Shown here in pieces: positions 23,927 to 31,409 of a DNA stretch of 64,000 nucleotides. The number at the start of each line of letters is the position of its first letter. Within the stretch, counting starts at the first letter, position 1. Origin of the DNA: Pseudotabrizicola algicola (lineage in GTDB: Bacteria; Pseudomonadota; Alphaproteobacteria; Rhodobacterales; Rhodobacteraceae). A program made the position numbers and the translations under genes. The notes under the pieces were generated by a model, which ran no database searches, was not told where the DNA came from, and saw only the letters and a list, made by a program, of their open reading frames with translations. The stretch lies in the NCBI RefSeq assembly GCF_010915705.1, contig NZ_JAAIKE010000003.1:509129-573128 (forward strand), written 5' to 3'.

Positions 23927-24577
23927 TCAATACATGGACTGGCGGTAAGCCTCCTCAAGATCGCTGTCCAACTTTGCCAGCGCCGACGGGTCCTCGGGCG
24001 CGCCGCCGGTCTGGTCAAGGATCATATGCACCAGCGATGGCATCTCGCGCCGGTTCTGCCGCCGCTCGGGGTTCCACAGGTCAGACCGGCGGAAGGCCTT
24101 GGCGCAGTGCAGGAAGACCTCCGTCACGCTGACCACGATGGCGACGCCGGGCAGCCGACCGTTCACCGCCAGCCGCGCCAGAACGTCAGGGTCGCGTGTC
24201 ACCTGTGCCCGCCCGTTGATCCGCAGCGTGTCGTCGAACCCCGGCACCATGAACAAAAGCCCGATGGCAGGGTTGGCAATCAGGTTGCTCAGGGTGTCCA
24301 GCCGGTTGTTGCCGGGCCGGTCGGGGATCAGCAGCGTCCGGTCATCCAGCACCTGCACAAAGCCGCAAGGGTCGCCACGCGGGCTCACATCGGCGCGGCC
24401 ATCGGGGGTCTGCGTGCCGATGCAGACAAAAGGCGAGCGCGCCACGAAGTCGCGCGCATGCCGGTCCAGACGGGGCTGGCACTTGCGCAGGGCCAGGTCA
24501 TGCGTGGCAGGGAACAGCGCCCGCAGGCCCTGTTCGGTTGCAATCAGGAAGTCGGGGTTGAGCGGGGCGTCTGTCAT
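23927..24577 (-). CDS. Pyridoxamine 5'-phosphate oxidase-fold flavoprotein, MSMEG_1061-like, 216 aa
   Basis: A split-barrel PNPOx-fold protein of the type that binds FMN or a related cofactor. Visible landmarks are FVCIGTQTPDGRADVSPRGDP near 50-70 (in parts), LLIPDRPGNNRLDTLSNLIANPAIGLLF near 83-110 (in parts) and TLRINGRAQVTRD near 116-128, all characteristic of this group. The reaction is unknown. The protein is full-length with a clean ATG. It lies 38 bases before the GNAT gene on the same strand, so the two are likely cotranscribed. Confidence 0.8.
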   Translation of the reverse strand: MTDAPLNPDFLIATEQGLRALFPATHDLALRKCQPRLDRHARDFVARSPFVCIGTQTPDGRADVSPRGDPCGFVQVLDDRTLLIPDRPGNNRLDTLSNLIANPAIGLLFMVPGFDDTLRINGRAQVTRDPDVLARLAVNGRLPGVAIVVSVTEVFLHCAKAFRRSDLWNPERRQNRREMPSLVHMILDQTGGAPEDPSALAKLDSDLEEAYRQSMY

Positions 24578-24709
24578 GGGCGTCGGATCTCGCGCGCAAA
24601 GGGAATGGGGCAGGCTAGGCGCCGCTCCCCGCCGCCGTCAACCCCCGTATCCGCTGCACCGTGCTACCCCGCGCCCGACTGCGGGAGCAGGTTAACAAAA
24701 GATGAAGGG

Positions 24710-24762
24710 CCGCAGGTCAACCCATTGATATAAAACGACAGTCAACCCTGTAACACAGGGGG
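24710..24762 (-). repeat. 53-bp post-stop element, copy 1 (after argC)
   Basis: On the minus strand the element begins 9 bases after the argC stop: a 16-base block CCCCCTGTGTTACAGG, 11 variable bases, then a 26-base block starting TTTTATATCAATGG and ending TTGACCTGCGG. The second copy is at 33429-33481, with the 16-base block identical, 23 of 26 bases matching in the second block, and equal spacing. Both copies have the same orientation relative to the preceding gene. Confidence 0.7.
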
Positions 24763-24777
24763 AACCCCGTGTTACAG
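24748..24777. terminator. Strong hairpin overlapping the argC stop
   Basis: CTGTAACAC-A-GGGG-GAA-CCCC-GTGTTACAG forms a stem of 13 pairs with one bulged base. The argC stop codon lies inside one arm. It would be the terminator of argC, although the U-rich stretch (TTTTA) comes about 13 bases after the stem, and it contains part of the 53-bp element. Confidence 0.5.
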
Positions 24778-25689
24778 CCCGGCCCCTTCCTCCATGCCCA
24801 GCATCAGGTTCAGGTTCTGCACCGCCGCGCCAGAGGCCCCTTTTCCAAGGTTGTCCAGCGTGGCCAGCAGCACCACCCGGTCCCCCTCCGGCCCGGCATG
24901 GACGGACAGTTCCATCACATTGGTCCCGTTCAGCCGCTCGGGGTTGATGCGGGGCAGCAGGCTGTCCCCCTCCACCACCCGCACGAACCGGGCCCCTTCA
25001 TAATGGGCCGCCAGCGCCGCATGATACTCCCCCGCCGTCTGCCCCTTGGGCAGGTGCAGCGGGACCTGCACGACCATCCCCTGGGCAAAGTTGCCCACCG
25101 AAGGCACAAAGATCGGCCGCCGCGTCAGCCCCGAATGTGCCATGATCTCGGGGATATGCTTGTGCTTGTGCTCCAGCCCGTAAACAAAATGCGCCCCCGC
25201 GGTCCCCTCTTCGAACTCCGAGATGAGCGCCTTGCCCCCGCCCGAATACCCCGAGACCGCGTTGATCGAGAGCGCCGCATCCGCCGCGATCAGCCCCGCC
25301 GCGACCAAGGGTGCCAGCAGCGCGATCGACCCCGTCGAATAGCAGCCCGGATTGGAAACCCGCGCCGCCCCCGCGATCCGCGCCCGGTTGGCGGCGGACA
25401 GCTCGGCAAATCCGAATGCCCAGTCCGGGTTGACCCGATAGGCCGTGCTGGCGTCGATGATGCGGGTCGGCAACCCTTCGCAGAGCGCGACCGCCTCGAT
25501 CGCCGCCGCATCGGGCAGGCACAGGATCGCCACATCGGCGGCGGCAAACGCCTCCCGCCGCGCCGCCGGATCCTTGCGCCGGGCCGGGTCCACCTGAACC
25601 AGCCGGATATCGCCGCGTTTCAGCAAACGATCACGGATCTGCAGACCCGTCGTTCCCGCTTCACCGTCAATGAATACCGCTGCCGTCAT
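24772..25689 (-). CDS. argC: N-acetyl-gamma-glutamyl-phosphate reductase, type 2, 305 aa
   Basis: ArgC reduces N-acetylglutamyl phosphate to the semialdehyde in arginine biosynthesis. This is the short, type 2 form: NAD(P) motif DGEAGTTGLQIRDRL at 8-22, the catalytic cysteine C116 in SNPGCYSTG, GYSGGGKALI near 146, the active-site histidine region in VYGLEHKHKHIPE (168-180), and the C-terminal LDNLGKGASGAAVQNLNLM. The length of 305 fits type 2 (type 1 is about 340). It stands alone on the minus strand, with a hairpin at its stop. Confidence 0.94.
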   Translation of the reverse strand: MTAAVFIDGEAGTTGLQIRDRLLKRGDIRLVQVDPARRKDPAARREAFAAADVAILCLPDAAAIEAVALCEGLPTRIIDASTAYRVNPDWAFGFAELSAANRARIAGAARVSNPGCYSTGSIALLAPLVAAGLIAADAALSINAVSGYSGGGKALISEFEEGTAGAHFVYGLEHKHKHIPEIMAHSGLTRRPIFVPSVGNFAQGMVVQVPLHLPKGQTAGEYHAALAAHYEGARFVRVVEGDSLLPRINPERLNGTNVMELSVHAGPEGDRVVLLATLDNLGKGASGAAVQNLNLMLGMEEGAGL

Positions 25690-25787
25690 GCTGGTCTCCT
25701 GTCTTTGTGGCGCGTGCTAGCGCATCTTGGCCACAGGGGAAACAGCTTTTGCCCTGCAGCCCTTTGCAATTGCGCGCGACTTCGCCG

Positions 25788-25808
25788 ATTGGTAAGGATG
25801 TTTGACCA
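25788..25808 (+). promoter_or_regulatory. Candidate operator (ATTGGT-N11-ACCA) before lldD
   Basis: ATTGGT at 25788-25793 and ACCA at 25805-25808 are separated by 11 bases, 18 bases upstream of the lldD start. The same TTGGT-N11-ACCA spacing occurs upstream of glcD (49471-49495), where it is a perfect dyad. GntR/FCD regulators commonly bind TGGT/ACCA dyads, though usually with a shorter spacer. The lldD copy is less perfect. Confidence 0.35.
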
Positions 25809-25825
25809 CATCAAGGGGGCGCGCC

Positions 25826-26989
25826 ATGCCGGTGATTACTTGTATCGAAGACCTCAAGCGCATGCACAAACGCCGCACGCCCAAGATGTTTTACGATTAT
25901 GCGGAATCCGGCAGCTATACCGAACAGACTTTCCGCGAGAACACGTCCGATTTTGCCGAGTTGCGGTTGCGCCAGAAGGTTGCCGTCGACATGTTGGGCC
26001 GCAATGTGGCCAGCACGATGGCAGGGTTTCCGGTGACAATGCCGGTGGCCCTTGCCCCCGTGGGGTTGACGGGGATGCAGGCCGCTGACGGAGAGATCAA
26101 GGCGGCCCGCGCGGCTGCAAAGTTCGGGGTGCCGTTCACGCTGTCGACCATGTCGATCTGCTCTATCGAGGATGTGGCTGCCAACAGCCCGGCCCCGTTC
26201 TGGTTTCAGCTTTATGTCATGCAGGACGAGGATTTCGTCGACCGCATCATCCAGCGGGCCAAGGATGCCAAATGCAGCGCCTTGGTGCTGACGCTTGATC
26301 TGCAAATTCTGGGGCAGCGGCACAAGGATTTGAAAAACGGCCTGTCGGCTCCGCCCAAACTGACTTTGCCCGTGCTTCTGGACCTTGCCACCAAATGGGG
26401 GTGGGGGCTGGAAATGCTTGGCACCAAGCGGCGGCAATTCGGCAATATCGTGGGCCATGTCAAAGGCGTCGGCGACACGTCGAGCCTGATGAGCTGGATT
26501 TCCGACCAGTTCGACCCGCAGCTTGACTGGAGCAAGATCGCCCGTATCCGCGACCAATGGGGCGGCAAGTTCATCTTGAAGGGTATCCTTGACGAAGAGG
26601 ATGCCCGCAAGGCCGCCGATTTCGGGGCCGATGCCATCGTCGTGTCGAACCACGGCGGGCGTCAGCTGGACGGGGCGGTGTCTTCGATCCGCATGTTGCC
26701 GCGGATTGTCGATGCGGTGGGAGACAGGGTTGAAGTCTGGATGGATTCCGGCATCCGCTCTGGGCAGGATGTGCTCAAGGCCTTGGCGATGGGGGCCAAG
26801 GGCACCATGATCGGGCGCAGCTACATCTATGGGCTGGGCGCGATGGGAGAGGCCGGAGTGACGCGTGCACTCGAGGTCATCCGCAAAGAGCTCGATACCA
26901 CGATGGCCCTGTGCGGAGAGCGTGACGTGCATGACCTCGGCCGCCACAACCTTCTGATTCCGAAGGGATTTTCTGACAGCTGGCAGTAA
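25826..26989 (+). CDS. lldD: FMN-dependent L-lactate dehydrogenase / alpha-hydroxyacid oxidase, 387 aa
   Basis: A flavin-dependent L-alpha-hydroxyacid dehydrogenase, most like membrane-associated L-lactate dehydrogenase that feeds electrons to quinone. Family marks are the N-terminal FYDYAESGSYTE (22-33), PVALAPVGLTGMQAADGE near 71-88, LSTMSICSIEDV near 105, FQLYVMQD near 124, the catalytic SNHGGRQLDG near 276 and the FMN-phosphate DSGIRSGQDVLKALAMGAKGTMIGR region near 308 (in parts). Close glycolate or mandelate oxidases cannot be excluded. ATG 25826 was chosen over an upstream in-frame ATG that would put the start inside the putative operator. It ends one base before the convergent MFS gene. 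Confidence 0.88.
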   Translation: MPVITCIEDLKRMHKRRTPKMFYDYAESGSYTEQTFRENTSDFAELRLRQKVAVDMLGRNVASTMAGFPVTMPVALAPVGLTGMQAADGEIKAARAAAKFGVPFTLSTMSICSIEDVAANSPAPFWFQLYVMQDEDFVDRIIQRAKDAKCSALVLTLDLQILGQRHKDLKNGLSAPPKLTLPVLLDLATKWGWGLEMLGTKRRQFGNIVGHVKGVGDTSSLMSWISDQFDPQLDWSKIARIRDQWGGKFILKGILDEEDARKAADFGADAIVVSNHGGRQLDGAVSSIRMLPRIVDAVGDRVEVWMDSGIRSGQDVLKALAMGAKGTMIGRSYIYGLGAMGEAGVTRALEVIRKELDTTMALCGERDVHDLGRHNLLIPKGFSDSWQ

Positions 26990-28129
26990 TCAGCGCGTCG
27001 TGCGTGCCATCAGGGGCGACAGCACGAGCACGGCCAGCAGCAGGCAGGCGGCAAAGACAAAGGCAAAGCGCAGCCCGAAGCCGCCCGCGATAAAGCCGAG
27101 CATCGGCGGGCCGAAAAAGTAGCCGAAATAGCCATAGAGGGTGGCGCGCGCGACCGCGCGTGCCCGCGCCTCGGGCTTTGCGAGGCGGCCGACCAGAGAA
27201 AATGCAGTCGGCGCGATGACAGAGGCCCCCAGCCCCATCACGATGAACCCGGCATAGGCCATCGCGGGCGTTTGCGCCGCTGCCGCACCCAAGGCCCCCA
27301 GTGCCGCGATCAGCGCACCGCCTGTCAACAGGCGGTAAGGGTCAACGCGCTGCGCCAGACCTTGCCCCGCGAGGCGGGCAAATCCCATTGTCAGCGCCAG
27401 GGCTGCCGGTCCGAGTGCGCCCTGTTCGGGGCTGCCGCCCAGGGTCTTTTCGATATGCAGCGCTGACCATGCTTCGGCCGCGTTCTCTGTCATGAAGGCG
27501 ATCAGCACCACCGCCCCCCCCAGCAATGGCAGCAGGCCAAGGGCCGCAGCCCCCGGCCCCTTGGGCTTGCGCAATCCGCTGATCTGGCCGTCCGGCTCCC
27601 ACGTGGTCAGTGCAAGCGCGCCGGCGGCAAGCGCCATGCTGCCCAGCACCCAATCCGGCCCCCAGCCTGCGCCCCGCATCACGCCTGTGCCGATGGCCGC
27701 ACCGGCATAGCCGAAACTGTAGGCGGCATGACACAGGTTCATCAGGTGAATTTTGCGGGTGTTTTCCAACTCGGCCACGCGGGCATTCATCAAAACATCT
27801 GTCAGTCCGGTGCCCGCCCCGCAGATCATCATCGCCAGTGGAAACAGCACCAGACTGGCGGTTTGCCCCGGCAAGGCGACGCCCAGCCCCATGACGAGCG
27901 CCGCGAGCGGCAGCGCAAGCCGACCCATCGCCGCCCCGAACGCGGGCGCCAGCAGCATGGCCGTTACCGCCGCGAGCGGTGTGAACAGCAACAAAAGGCC
28001 CAACTGCGCCTCATCGACCGCCAGCATCGCCTTTATGTCGGGCAGGGCGGCGGCAAAACTGCCCCAGACCACGCCCATGCCAGCAAATGCGGCCAGCGGC
28101 GCACGCGCGACTGTCACGAGATTGGCCAT
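26990..28129 (-). CDS. MFS transporter (YbjJ-like), 379 aa
   Basis: An inner-membrane major facilitator with about 12 hydrophobic segments (for example FAGMGVVWGSFAAALP, PLAALVMGLGVALPG, LVLFPLAMMICGAG) and the loop AELENTRKIHLMNLCHAAYSFGYAGA, typical of the YbjJ-type group in which the substrate is unknown. The start ATG 28129 was preferred because residues upstream of it are not membrane-protein-like. It is convergent with lldD and touches its stop. There is no visible coupling to a regulator. Confidence 0.78.
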   Translation of the reverse strand: MANLVTVARAPLAAFAGMGVVWGSFAAALPDIKAMLAVDEAQLGLLLLFTPLAAVTAMLLAPAFGAAMGRLALPLAALVMGLGVALPGQTASLVLFPLAMMICGAGTGLTDVLMNARVAELENTRKIHLMNLCHAAYSFGYAGAAIGTGVMRGAGWGPDWVLGSMALAAGALALTTWEPDGQISGLRKPKGPGAAALGLLPLLGGAVVLIAFMTENAAEAWSALHIEKTLGGSPEQGALGPAALALTMGFARLAGQGLAQRVDPYRLLTGGALIAALGALGAAAAQTPAMAYAGFIVMGLGASVIAPTAFSLVGRLAKPEARARAVARATLYGYFGYFFGPPMLGFIAGGFGLRFAFVFAACLLLAVLVLSPLMARTTR

Positions 28130-28479
28130 AGGGGGGACTCCGTTCTTACCAGCCGGACCTAGCAGAGGCAGCGTGCCGCCGCCATCCCCAAGGCGACGGA
28201 GCGCCCATGCGGGGCGACGCGCGCGGGCTCCGGCGCCCTCTGGTGTCGGGGAACAACCGGGCTGGCTGGGCGGCGGTTCCGGTCCTTGCGCCATCAGTGG
28301 CGGCAAACAGCGCGTCGGCCTTCCGCTCCCTCACCCTTGCCGCGCTTGCGCGAGGCTTGCAGCAATAGGGAAAGAAAGGGGCAATTTCCGCTTTCCCCCG
28401 CGCTGATTCCCCGCTATAGCCCCCCGGTCGCGCCGCGCACCCTTGGAGGGCGGTGGACTTATTTATATGGAGAACTGCA
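28130..28479. other. 350-base intergenic region upstream of rplY, no gene seen
   Basis: The region is GC-rich and carries no convincing coding sequence or recognised RNA. Near its right end lies CGCTATAGC (around 28415-28423), which could be a -10-like element of the rplY promoter, followed by a long untranslated leader ending in GGAG before rplY. The divergent MFS gene may also have its promoter here. Confidence 0.4.
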
Positions 28480-29085
28480 ATGGCTGGTGAGATCCCTGAT
28501 CTGATCGCCGAGGCACGTACGGGGACAGGCAAGGGGGCCGCCCGTCAAGCTCGTCGTGAGCAACTCGTGCCCGGTATTGTTTACGGTGGCGGTGTGGACC
28601 CGCAACCGATCAACATCAAATACAACTATCTGCTGACCAAACTGCGCAAGGGCCGGTTCCTTTCGACGCTGTTCAACCTCAAGGTTGAAGGTCAGGAAGA
28701 TGTCCGCGTGATCTGCCGCGGTGTGCAGCGTGATGTGGTGAAGGACCTTCCGACCCACGTCGACCTGATGCGCCTGCGTCGCACCTCGCGTATCAATCTG
28801 TTCATTCACGTGAACTTCGAAAACCATGACAAGGCCCCCGGCCTGAAGCGTGGCGGCACGCTCACCGTGGTGCGTCCCGAAGTCGAACTGGAAGTGACCG
28901 CCGGTGACATTCCGGATCACATCACGGTTGACCTGACCGGCAAGAACATCGGCGATGTCATCCACATCGGCGACGTCACCCTGCCCGAAGGCGTGAAGCC
29001 GACCATCGCGCGGAACTTCGTGATCGCCAACATCGCTGCGCCCTCGGGCCTGCGTTCGGACGACAACGCCGAAAGCGCTGAATAA
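28480..29085 (+). CDS. rplY: 50S ribosomal protein L25 (general stress protein Ctc type), 201 aa
   Basis: L25 binds 5S rRNA. The N-terminal L25 domain (about 1-95) has [20 protein letters not shown] (in parts) and [10 protein letters not shown], and the C-terminal TL5/beta domain (96-185) has [25 protein letters not shown] in parts and ends PSGLRSDD. The two-domain form of about 200 residues is usual in alphaproteobacteria. GGAG lies eight bases upstream of the ATG. Downstream is a clear terminator. In many relatives rplY is followed directly by pth; here two minus-strand genes intervene. Confidence 0.94.
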   Translation: MAGEIPDLIAEARTGTGKGAARQARREQLVPGIVYGGGVDPQPINIKYNYLLTKLRKGRFLSTLFNLKVEGQEDVRVICRGVQRDVVKDLPTHVDLMRLRRTSRINLFIHVNFENHDKAPGLKRGGTLTVVRPEVELEVTAGDIPDHITVDLTGKNIGDVIHIGDVTLPEGVKPTIARNFVIANIAAPSGLRSDDNAESAE

Positions 29086-29110
29086 CTCTTGCGCCGATAA
29101 GGCAAGCAAG

Positions 29111-29140
29111 GGCGCGGCGGGGAGACCTGCCGCGCCTTTT
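29111..29140 (+). terminator. Rho-independent terminator after rplY
   Basis: GGCGCGGC and GCCGCGCC form a perfect 8-bp stem around a ten-base loop, followed by TTTT. It lies 25 bases after the rplY stop and just before the convergent GFA gene stop, so it may serve both. Confidence 0.85.
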
Positions 29141-29141
29141 G

Positions 29142-29522
29142 TTACTGGGCGTTCTGTGGCAGGCCATCGGCGATTTCATAATAGTCGCCCTTGTCAGCCA
29201 CAAAGATATGCAGATGGAGCGCTGTCTGCGTCGGCCCGTCAAAAGCCCCCATCGCCACCGCGATCCAGTCACGCTGCGGCGGGTCCCAGAACAGCGAAGA
29301 TCCGCACCGCGCGCAAAATCCGCGCCTGACCTTGGGCGATGACGCATACCATGTGACATGCTCGGCCCCGGTCACAGCGAGATCGGCTTTCTTCACTTCG
29401 GTCGAAGCGAAGACATGCCCGGATTGCTTGCGACACATGGTGCAATGGCAGGCATTAGGGGGCGGCAAGGCCCCCTTTACGCGAAAGCGCACCGCGCCGC
29501 ACTGGCAAGACCCTTCGTGCAT
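29142..29522 (-). CDS. GFA (CENP-V/glutathione-dependent formaldehyde-activating) family protein, 126 aa
   Basis: A small zinc-binding beta-fold protein. The zinc cysteines appear as CQCGAVRF (near the N-terminus), CHCTMCRKQSG and FCARCGSSLFWDP. Members are annotated as formaldehyde-activating enzymes, but most have unknown substrates. I chose ATG 29522, six bases after a G-run, over a GTG two codons upstream. It ends next to the rplY terminator and is followed upstream, on the same strand, by a glycosyltransferase 15 bases away. Confidence 0.85.
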   Translation of the reverse strand: MHEGSCQCGAVRFRVKGALPPPNACHCTMCRKQSGHVFASTEVKKADLAVTGAEHVTWYASSPKVRRGFCARCGSSLFWDPPQRDWIAVAMGAFDGPTQTALHLHIFVADKGDYYEIADGLPQNAQ

Positions 29523-29537
29523 GTGCACCCCCCCGTT

Positions 29538-30524
29538 CTAGCCACCCGCCAAGCCAAGATGATGGGCGTGGCGCGGGTCGTCCTTTACGTTTGTTCCGGC
29601 TTTGGCCGCCAGCCTCGCGACATAATCGGCGCAGCACAGATGATGCAGCCGCGCCACGTCGGGCAGGGCCATCAGCCTTGCATGAACCCGGTCGAACTCT
29701 GCCCTATGACGCAGCGCGCTGTCATCCACAGCTTCGTTTCGGTTGTAGCGGTCAAAGTAACCGTCGGTGTAACGATCCTTGCCCGCAACCGGAGACAGGC
29801 TGCCGCGCTTCAACTCGAAGCTCTCGGCCGCGCGCACCATGTAGTGGTTCATCTGCGCGGTCGCATGGCTGACCCTCTCCAGCGGAACGCGGCGCAGGTA
29901 ATCGCCGCCCGGGGTCCATTCGGGAATGTCGGCACCATCGGCATTGACCCAGCGCATGCCCGGTTCACCCCAGCGCAGGGCATGGCGGCGCTTCAGCCGC
30001 TTTGGCCCATGTTCACCCAACTTGCGGAACCAGTCGGGTCTGGCGTGCAACGTCTTGACCCAAGTCGACGAAAAATCGTGGGATTTCGCGCAACTGCGGA
30101 ACTGGAGGTGCGTGAGCCCGTCTGACCATAGGCCAAGACCCGAGGTGCCGAACACCCGCCAATTGATCGCCATACCCAGAAAATCGGCAGTGTCGGGGAT
30201 CAGATCGGTGATCTGGCCTTGCCCGTTATGGATCACCAGAAATTCGTCCACGTCACAGACCAGAACCCAATCGGCCTTTGAAACCTGCGGTAGTGCCTTG
30301 GCCGCTTCCAGTTTGCGGGCGCAAATGTCGACCCCGTCGGGGACGTCATGGCGCAGGTGTGTCACCCCCTCGGGGTGCAGCGCGTCGAGCAAGGCGGGCG
30401 AATGGTCGGTGCAATCATTGGTGACAACGACAATGTCGGTGAAGCCGAGCCGCTTGTACCACGCCACCCATTCCACCAGAAACGGCCCTTCGTTGCGGAC
30501 AGAACAGACGACGGCAAAGCGCAT
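29538..30524 (-). CDS. Glycosyltransferase, family 2-like (GT92/DUF23-type group), 328 aa
   Basis: A GT-A fold enzyme. The N-terminus has CSVRNEGPFLVEWVAWYKRLGF (in parts) with VVVTNDCTDHS following, and the catalytic region has VLVCDVDEFLVIHNG with a DxD-type metal motif (DVD) near 104-106. The C-terminal half has MNHYMVRAAESFELKRG, common in this glycosyl-transferase group. The donor and acceptor are unknown, but cell-surface polysaccharide modification is likely. ATG 30524 follows GGGAG by six bases; an upstream start is less well supported. It is oriented opposite to pth. Confidence 0.78.
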   Translation of the reverse strand: MRFAVVCSVRNEGPFLVEWVAWYKRLGFTDIVVVTNDCTDHSPALLDALHPEGVTHLRHDVPDGVDICARKLEAAKALPQVSKADWVLVCDVDEFLVIHNGQGQITDLIPDTADFLGMAINWRVFGTSGLGLWSDGLTHLQFRSCAKSHDFSSTWVKTLHARPDWFRKLGEHGPKRLKRRHALRWGEPGMRWVNADGADIPEWTPGGDYLRRVPLERVSHATAQMNHYMVRAAESFELKRGSLSPVAGKDRYTDGYFDRYNRNEAVDDSALRHRAEFDRVHARLMALPDVARLHHLCCADYVARLAAKAGTNVKDDPRHAHHLGLAGG

Positions 30525-30600
30525 GCAGGCTCCCATTTGCTGAGCCGATGCTTGACGGGCGGGGCGGGCTTCGTCAAGGAGGAGGGCGAAGGAGAGCATG

Positions 30601-31299
30601 ATGAAACTCTTTGTCGGCCTTGGAAATCCCGGTGCGAAATATGCGGGCAACCGCCATAACATCGGCTTCATGGCAATGGACAGGATCGCCGCCGATCATG
30701 GCTTTGGTCCGTGGAAATCGGCCTTCAAGGGAGAGGTGGCCGAGGGCCGTCTGGGTTCTGAAAAGGTGCTGCTGGTCAAGCCGGGCACTTTCATGAACCT
30801 GTCGGGCCAATCGGTTCAGGCGGCAATGGCCTTCTACAAGCTGACCCTTGCCGAAATCACGGTCTTTCATGACGAGCTTGATCTTGCCCCCGGCAAATGC
30901 AGGATCAAGGAAGGCGGCGGCCATGCCGGGCATAACGGCCTGCGCTCGATCAGCGGGATGGTGGGCGAAGGGTATCGCCGCGTTCGCCTTGGCATCGGGC
31001 ATCCGGGTCACAAGGATGCGGTGGCCGCTTACGTGCTGCATGATTTTGCCAAGTCCGATCAGGACTGGCTGGACGATTTGCTTCGCGGCCTGTCTGACGG
31101 GGCACCACATCTGGCGGCAGGTGATGGCCAGAAATTCATGAACGCGGTCGCCCTGCGGGTGGCGCCGCCGCGCTCTTCCGAAAAGGCACGGCCTGCGCCC
31201 CCGGCTGCCCAGCCAGCGGCCCCTGCCGCTCGGACAGAGACAGAGCCGCAAGAGGACAGCCGCAGCCCGATGCAAAGGCTGTTGGACCGCTTTCGCTAG
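30601..31299 (+). CDS. pth: Peptidyl-tRNA hydrolase, 232 aa with extended C-terminus
   Basis: Pth releases peptides from peptidyl-tRNA during aborted translation. Family signatures: FVGLGNPGAKYAGNRHNIGF (4-23, catalytic H19), KPGTFMNLSGQSVQ near 59-72, DELDLAPGKCRIKEGGG near 92 and HNGLRSI near 112. The core of about 190 residues is followed by a Pro/Ala/Glu-rich tail of about 40 residues that ends in MQRLLDRFR, an extension seen in alphaproteobacteria. Of ATGATG, the second ATG at 30601 has the better spacing from GGAG. An inverted repeat CTTGACG/CGTCAAG lies about 50-25 bases upstream. Confidence 0.95.
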   Translation: MKLFVGLGNPGAKYAGNRHNIGFMAMDRIAADHGFGPWKSAFKGEVAEGRLGSEKVLLVKPGTFMNLSGQSVQAAMAFYKLTLAEITVFHDELDLAPGKCRIKEGGGHAGHNGLRSISGMVGEGYRRVRLGIGHPGHKDAVAAYVLHDFAKSDQDWLDDLLRGLSDGAPHLAAGDGQKFMNAVALRVAPPRSSEKARPAPPAAQPAAPAARTETEPQEDSRSPMQRLLDRFR

Positions 31300-31364
31300 C
31301 GGCAAGGCGCGGATGCGCTTCGTCGGGGAGTCTCTCAAACAGGCGCAACGCTGCGGGGTGTGGA

Positions 31365-31401
31365 CCTTTGCCCTGCGCATGCCTAGCTTTGCAGGCAAAG
31401 G
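31365..31401 (+). promoter_or_regulatory. Hairpin overlapping the ribosome site of the M3 peptidase gene
   Basis: CCTTTG-C-CCTGC pairs with GCAGG-CAAAGG across a 14-base loop, with one bulged C. The 3' arm ends inside the AGGAG ribosome site (31399-31403), so it could hide part of it. It could also be a chance dyad; no supporting data exist. Confidence 0.35.
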
Positions 31402-31409
31402 AGAGCCCG

